From: Botryococcus braunii
Lineage: Eukaryota > Chlorophyta > Trebouxiophyceae
Reading direction: 5' to 3'
Length of the DNA: 10,000 bases
NCBI GenBank assembly: GCA_002005505.1
Contig: KV908433.1
Coordinates: 1 to 10,000 of the forward strand
The position numbers and the translations under genes are program-made. Every line of letters starts with the position of its first letter. Positions within the stretch are counted from its first letter, which is position 1. Below the pieces are notes generated by a model, which ran no database searches, was not told where the DNA came from, and worked only from the letters and a program-made list of their open reading frames with translations. This document shows positions 6,965 through 10,000 of this stretch, piece after piece.

Positions 6965-7145
6965 TTACATCTGTCCAGCCACGAGGGCATGATGAGATGT
7001 CCACAACACACACACAAGCCAAAACTAGGAAGAACTGACCACAAGAAGTGGCCAAGCGAAGAGCGAAGGCATAACTGAGCAAACGAAAAGGGGAAGGAAG
7101 GGGGGATAGGGGGGGGGGGCAGCCACAGACGTGGCTGCGGCCAAG
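6965..7145 (-). other. Probable 3' UTR of the minus-strand retrotransposon
   Basis: Downstream of the reverse transcriptase stop (TGA, complement of 7146-7148) the minus strand continues with a C/T-rich stretch (complement of about 7083-7121). It then reads through mixed sequence to the tail junction near 6964. There is no terminal poly(A) or GAA tail on this strand, so the exact 3' end is uncertain. Short frames here show no motif. Confidence 0.4.
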
Positions 7146-8909
7146 TCACCGTAGCCGGCGTAAATCAGCACGAGCCTGGAATGCATCCGAGATAAAGGAG
7201 ACGACCGCACGCAAGTCAGCGTGCCAAATGAACTGCTGAAGAGATCTAGAAGGACCCACAAACAAGTGGGGATAACGGTCCCGCACCGCAGTAAGAGCGG
7301 GACAGTGAAAGACAAAGTGGTGTTCATCACCCACAGAGGAGCCACACATATCACACAGGCGCTGAAGGCGCGGAAGACGTTGTCTGCGGCCCATGTCAAT
7401 GGGGAGGCCATGAACACCAAGACGAAACCTGAGAAAGAGCCGGACCTTGGCAACATCAAGAGACAGATAAAGGAGGCGGGAGCGCTGAGCCTTAGTGGGG
7501 CGCGCAAACCACCGCACATAAGTACATAGCTGGGGATCAGCAGGGGCTAACCGAGGGGAGACATGGAGAGAGGCCACAGGGAGGGTATTGGCCTGCCTAA
7601 TGAGAGCTAAAAAGGTATCCATATCAACGGGCTGCGGGCGCTGACAATCAGCCGCATAGGGGTAACCTAAGCGGCGAAGGGCAGCGATAAAAGAACCCGC
7701 CCAGGACGGGGAACGAGGCGTTACGCCATAGTAGCATGAGTCCCTATGAATACGTGCATACAAGTGGTCGGGTGGGAGATCCACCAGAGAGTTCCAAAAG
7801 GTGACCACACGCTTGAACCAGATATGATGAAGGGGCCAAACGCCAACCTCAGCAAGGAGCACATCGGTGCGGACCGTTTGACGAACCCCAAGGATCATCC
7901 GTAACATAGTAAGAAAATCCTTTTCTAAATCCTTAGCGGAGGGCCGAGTGGAAGATGGGGAAAACACCCGTAGACCCCAAACCTCACACCCATATGAGCA
8001 GGCAGGCACCACACATGCTAAGAAGAGACGCAAGAGAATACCGATCGAGGTGGCACATTTGAGGTTACCATAACGCGTGCTAATAGTAGACCAGGCCCCC
8101 CACATCTTGCCACGTAAATGGCCAAAGGTGGCCCCAATGCCTGAAGCCGTAGAAAGCATGACACCTAAATGACGAGCCTGGGTCACCTGAGGCAGGGGTT
8201 GACCCTCATACAGCACGGGAGGGGGGGCCTCCTTCGAGGGGGGGAAGACCATGGCATGGCACTTAGGAACACGCACCCGCATACGTGCGGACTGGCACCA
8301 CTCTGAAGCAGCGGGGAGAAGGTGAGCCTGCAACTCCTCCAGGGACTTGGCCTGGAGTGTATAATCATCAGCATAACCTTGAATAGGGACACAACGACCA
8401 TCCCGGGTGGCGGGTCCCACACCCGGACACCGAGCTTCAATATAACGAATCAGACCATCCGAATAAAGACCAAACAGAGTAGGACTTATAGGGGACCCTT
8501 GGAGGATACCGACCTGAGGCTTCAGGAGCTCCCCAGAGGTGCCCCCTACACATAAAGTGACTTGGGCATCTTCATATAAAGATTTAACAGCAGCCAAGAA
8601 TTGGTCCGGTACCCCCACCCGAGTTAAGGCCTCCCAAAGAAGTGGGCGAGGAACCCGATCATAGGCTTTACTTAAATCTAAAGAGCATAAGAATAAGGGG
8701 TGATCTTTGGTAGCAAGGTCAATGAAGTGTTGGATCGCAAAAAGCTGATGCAATGTGGAGAAGCCCGGGCGGAACCCCGTTTGGGCCTGACAGCGCAACC
8801 CCTTGGATTCCACGTGCCGAATAAGCCTAGTGTTCAACAGGGTGGCGTACAGCCGCATGAAGGGTTCAGGGACAGCAAGAGGGCGGTAATTCCGAAGCTC
8901 TTTGACCAC
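7146..8909 (-). CDS. Non-LTR retrotransposon reverse transcriptase, 5'-truncated, with C-terminal zinc knuckle
   Basis: This 587-codon frame has no internal stops. It makes cDNA from the element's RNA at a nicked target. Reverse transcriptase motifs appear in order: LRNYRPLAV (5-13), [10 protein letters not shown] (43-52), [11 protein letters not shown] (76-86, catalytic D78), [13 protein letters not shown] (134-146) and GYADDYTL (178-185, catalytic D181 and D182), followed by KCHAMVF (216-222). These are finger, palm and thumb blocks. The C-terminal knuckle [18 protein letters not shown] gives C519, C522, H531 and C536, typical of LINE ORF2 ends. The predicted first codon is GTG, and the frame upstream meets TGA after DGIF, so there is no natural start. 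The protein lacks the N-terminal region usual for the family, including any APE-type nuclease. The clade cannot be fixed by eye. The intact frame suggests a recent insertion, but this copy should not mobilise itself. Confidence 0.9.
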   Translation of the reverse strand: MVKELRNYRPLAVPEPFMRLYATLLNTRLIRHVESKGLRCQAQTGFRPGFSTLHQLFAIQHFIDLATKDHPLFLCSLDLSKAYDRVPRPLLWEALTRVGVPDQFLAAVKSLYEDAQVTLCVGGTSGELLKPQVGILQGSPISPTLFGLYSDGLIRYIEARCPGVGPATRDGRCVPIQGYADDYTLQAKSLEELQAHLLPAASEWCQSARMRVRVPKCHAMVFPPSKEAPPPVLYEGQPLPQVTQARHLGVMLSTASGIGATFGHLRGKMWGAWSTISTRYGNLKCATSIGILLRLFLACVVPACSYGCEVWGLRVFSPSSTRPSAKDLEKDFLTMLRMILGVRQTVRTDVLLAEVGVWPLHHIWFKRVVTFWNSLVDLPPDHLYARIHRDSCYYGVTPRSPSWAGSFIAALRRLGYPYAADCQRPQPVDMDTFLALIRQANTLPVASLHVSPRLAPADPQLCTYVRWFARPTKAQRSRLLYLSLDVAKVRLFLRFRLGVHGLPIDMGRRQRLPRLQRLCDMCGSSVGDEHHFVFHCPALTAVRDRYPHLFVGPSRSLQQFIWHADLRAVVSFISDAFQARADLRRLR

Positions 8910-9013
8910 GAAAATTCCATCTCAGTTCGGGCGGCACATCAAGATCCATGCCAGTGTACCGTCGTACCCCCGCCAAATTTGGCCTTTCCGATTGGGATCA
9001 TCTAGAGGGTCGC
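8910..9013. other. Short unassigned segment between the reverse transcriptase and the hairpin
   Basis: The minus strand is open for about 30 codons before a TGA (about 8919-8921), but the translation does not resemble the usual region before the reverse transcriptase fingers. It contains a 12-bp palindrome, GCCAAATTTGGC (8972-8983). It may be flanking DNA or another repeat. Confidence 0.35.
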
Positions 9014-9089
9014 ATGAGACTGATACTACTTTTAATTAGTTCTCCTACATCCCCACAGGAGTACTAATTAAAAGTATGATCAGTCTCAT
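9014..9089. repeat. Near-perfect hairpin, 33-bp arms, 10-nt loop
   Basis: Positions 9014-9046 and 9057-9089 are reverse complements with about three mismatches: ATGAGACTGAT, a 2-base mismatch, then TACTTTTAATTAGT, one mismatch, then CTCCT. The loop is ACATCCCCAC. It lies about 110 bases upstream of the truncated 5' end of the minus-strand reverse transcriptase. Candidates are a tiny fold-back or MITE, a hairpin RNA precursor, or a palindrome made during insertion or repair. The sequence alone does not decide among these. Confidence 0.8.
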
Positions 9090-10000
9090 TTGCGGCCTCC
9101 TTCCGGCGGCACTTCCCAAGATTTTCGAGTTCTTTTCTGATCGACAATGCGACCGATGGTGGCATTATCCGCCACCTTCCTGATTGTATCGTAGTGCTAC
9201 CCATGGGGAAGGGTTAGTAATGGGAAAGAAGTGGGTAACTACCCTGGAATCCGTACTACAACTAGCTATAACTAAATTAACCCTGTGATTTCCCGGCTAC
9301 CCCACGGTATAATGCACGACCTTCTCTTTCGTGCTTAAAGGTCCTCCAACGTACACATCTATTGTTCAAATATTGTGCAGAAGGCATAAGTCATAAATCA
9401 ATCTCAAGATAGCTCTAATTGTTTTCGAATGGAGCGGCTACATCGCCCGTGCGCTCGGTAGCCCGACCTTTTCTGCGTTCTGCCCTTGAGAAAACACATA
9501 TATAACATATGTTTTGTCCAATACGTTTATCTTAATGCGTTTGTGATATTTTCAGTTGTAATCCACCCGCTAAATGTGTTTTAGGACTCAACTGCCTTGT
9601 TGAACATCGAAACACCCGGCATTTAATGATCAGTATTAATGGTACCCGTTTGTCAATCTCATTGCCAAGATAACTTTGACGCATGCGCAGCAATGATGAT
9701 AGTCTTTCTGGTATAGATTTTTTGTCCGTTGGGATGTCAGTACAGACACCGACTTGATTCTGTAGTTGTGCGTATCAATATGTTTAAAACCAAATTACCG
9801 CCAACGTTGCCAAAATCTTATTGACTGACAGGTGGAATATTGCCTGCAGATTTCTGAGTCCTACTCAACTTCCGAAGCGGTCCAACGGAACTGTCACCAT
9901 CGCGACCAAGGGCAAATCGATGTGCTTAAGAAGGAAGAATTATCGTGAAGCGAGAGTTTACGCAAGGGTGAGTCCCAGATTCTGAACATTTGAAGTTTGT
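9090..10000. other. Intergenic DNA, nothing recognised
   Basis: This stretch is comparatively balanced or A/T-leaning, without microsatellites. I found no frame of notable length, no motif and no RNA gene. A short GGGTA-AC-TACCC hairpin (9231-9242) is the only structure noted. Confidence 0.5.

Larger units (their letters stand above)
6965..8909 (-). mobile_element. 5'-truncated non-LTR retrotransposon carrying reverse transcriptase
   Basis: The element consists of an uninterrupted reverse transcriptase ORF with its 3' flank. No LTRs, integrase, protease or RNase H were seen, which favours a LINE-type element over an LTR element. The 5' end stops at about 8903: recognisable reverse transcriptase sequence starts with the conserved LRNYRPLAV block, and an in-frame TGA lies just upstream. 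The N-terminal part, including any endonuclease, is absent. It meets the plus-strand element tail-to-tail near 6964. Confidence 0.7.

Noticed and set aside
7025..7529. Extra frames overlapping the 3' part of the reverse transcriptase on both strands
   Set aside because: They are shadows of the 587-codon frame, with no independent motifs.

Overview
This window looks like repeat-rich, gene-poor nuclear DNA of a eukaryote. The evidence is very long dinucleotide microsatellites ((TG)46, a 65-nt CA run, others), homopolymer C and G runs, fold-back repeats, and two 5'-truncated non-LTR (LINE-type) retrotransposons. Nothing resembles prokaryotic gene organisation: there are no ribosome-binding sites, no operons, and no long conserved ORFs apart from the retrotransposon ones. 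I cannot name the species. The retrotransposon proteins recall types seen in green algae, other protists and some invertebrates, but that is an impression from memory.

Layout. Positions 1-90 are a purine-rich (GA)n/(G)n tract. Positions 91-1700 hold no recognisable gene, only short palindromes. Positions 1700-3270 are a microsatellite and fold-back region. It contains a (TG)29 run, a polypyrimidine tract and three related copies of a repeat, each followed by a (CA)n run. In copy 2 (best preserved) inverted arms enclose the (CA)n. The right arm of copy 2 and the left arm of copy 3 form a 48-bp-arm hairpin. Positions 3270-4100 carry short perfect palindromes and a direct repeat of about 35 bp. 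Positions 4120-4512 are a dense lattice of GATCCCA/TGGGATC heptamers in both orientations, including a 76/77-bp tandem duplication. Positions 4955-5046 are (TG)46. Positions 5050-6150 show no gene, only a small tandem repeat.

Positions 6150-8909 hold the only recognisable coding sequence. On the + strand (6193-6964) is the 3' end of one non-LTR element: a zinc-knuckle plus a restriction-endonuclease-like C-terminus, then a short 3' UTR ending in CTCTTGTAAGGAAGAAGAAG. Just upstream (6151-6192) is a second copy of that 3' tail without a body. On the - strand (8909-7146) is a long uninterrupted ORF of a different element: a reverse transcriptase with YADD and a C-terminal CCHC knuckle, but without its N-terminal part. 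The two elements meet tail-to-tail near 6964. A 33-bp-arm hairpin (9014-9089) lies just beyond the 5' end of the reverse transcriptase. Positions 9090-10000 hold nothing I can identify.

No host gene can be supported, and no pathway can be reconstructed. The only biochemistry encoded is retrotransposition, and both elements are truncated, so neither copy is likely to be autonomous.
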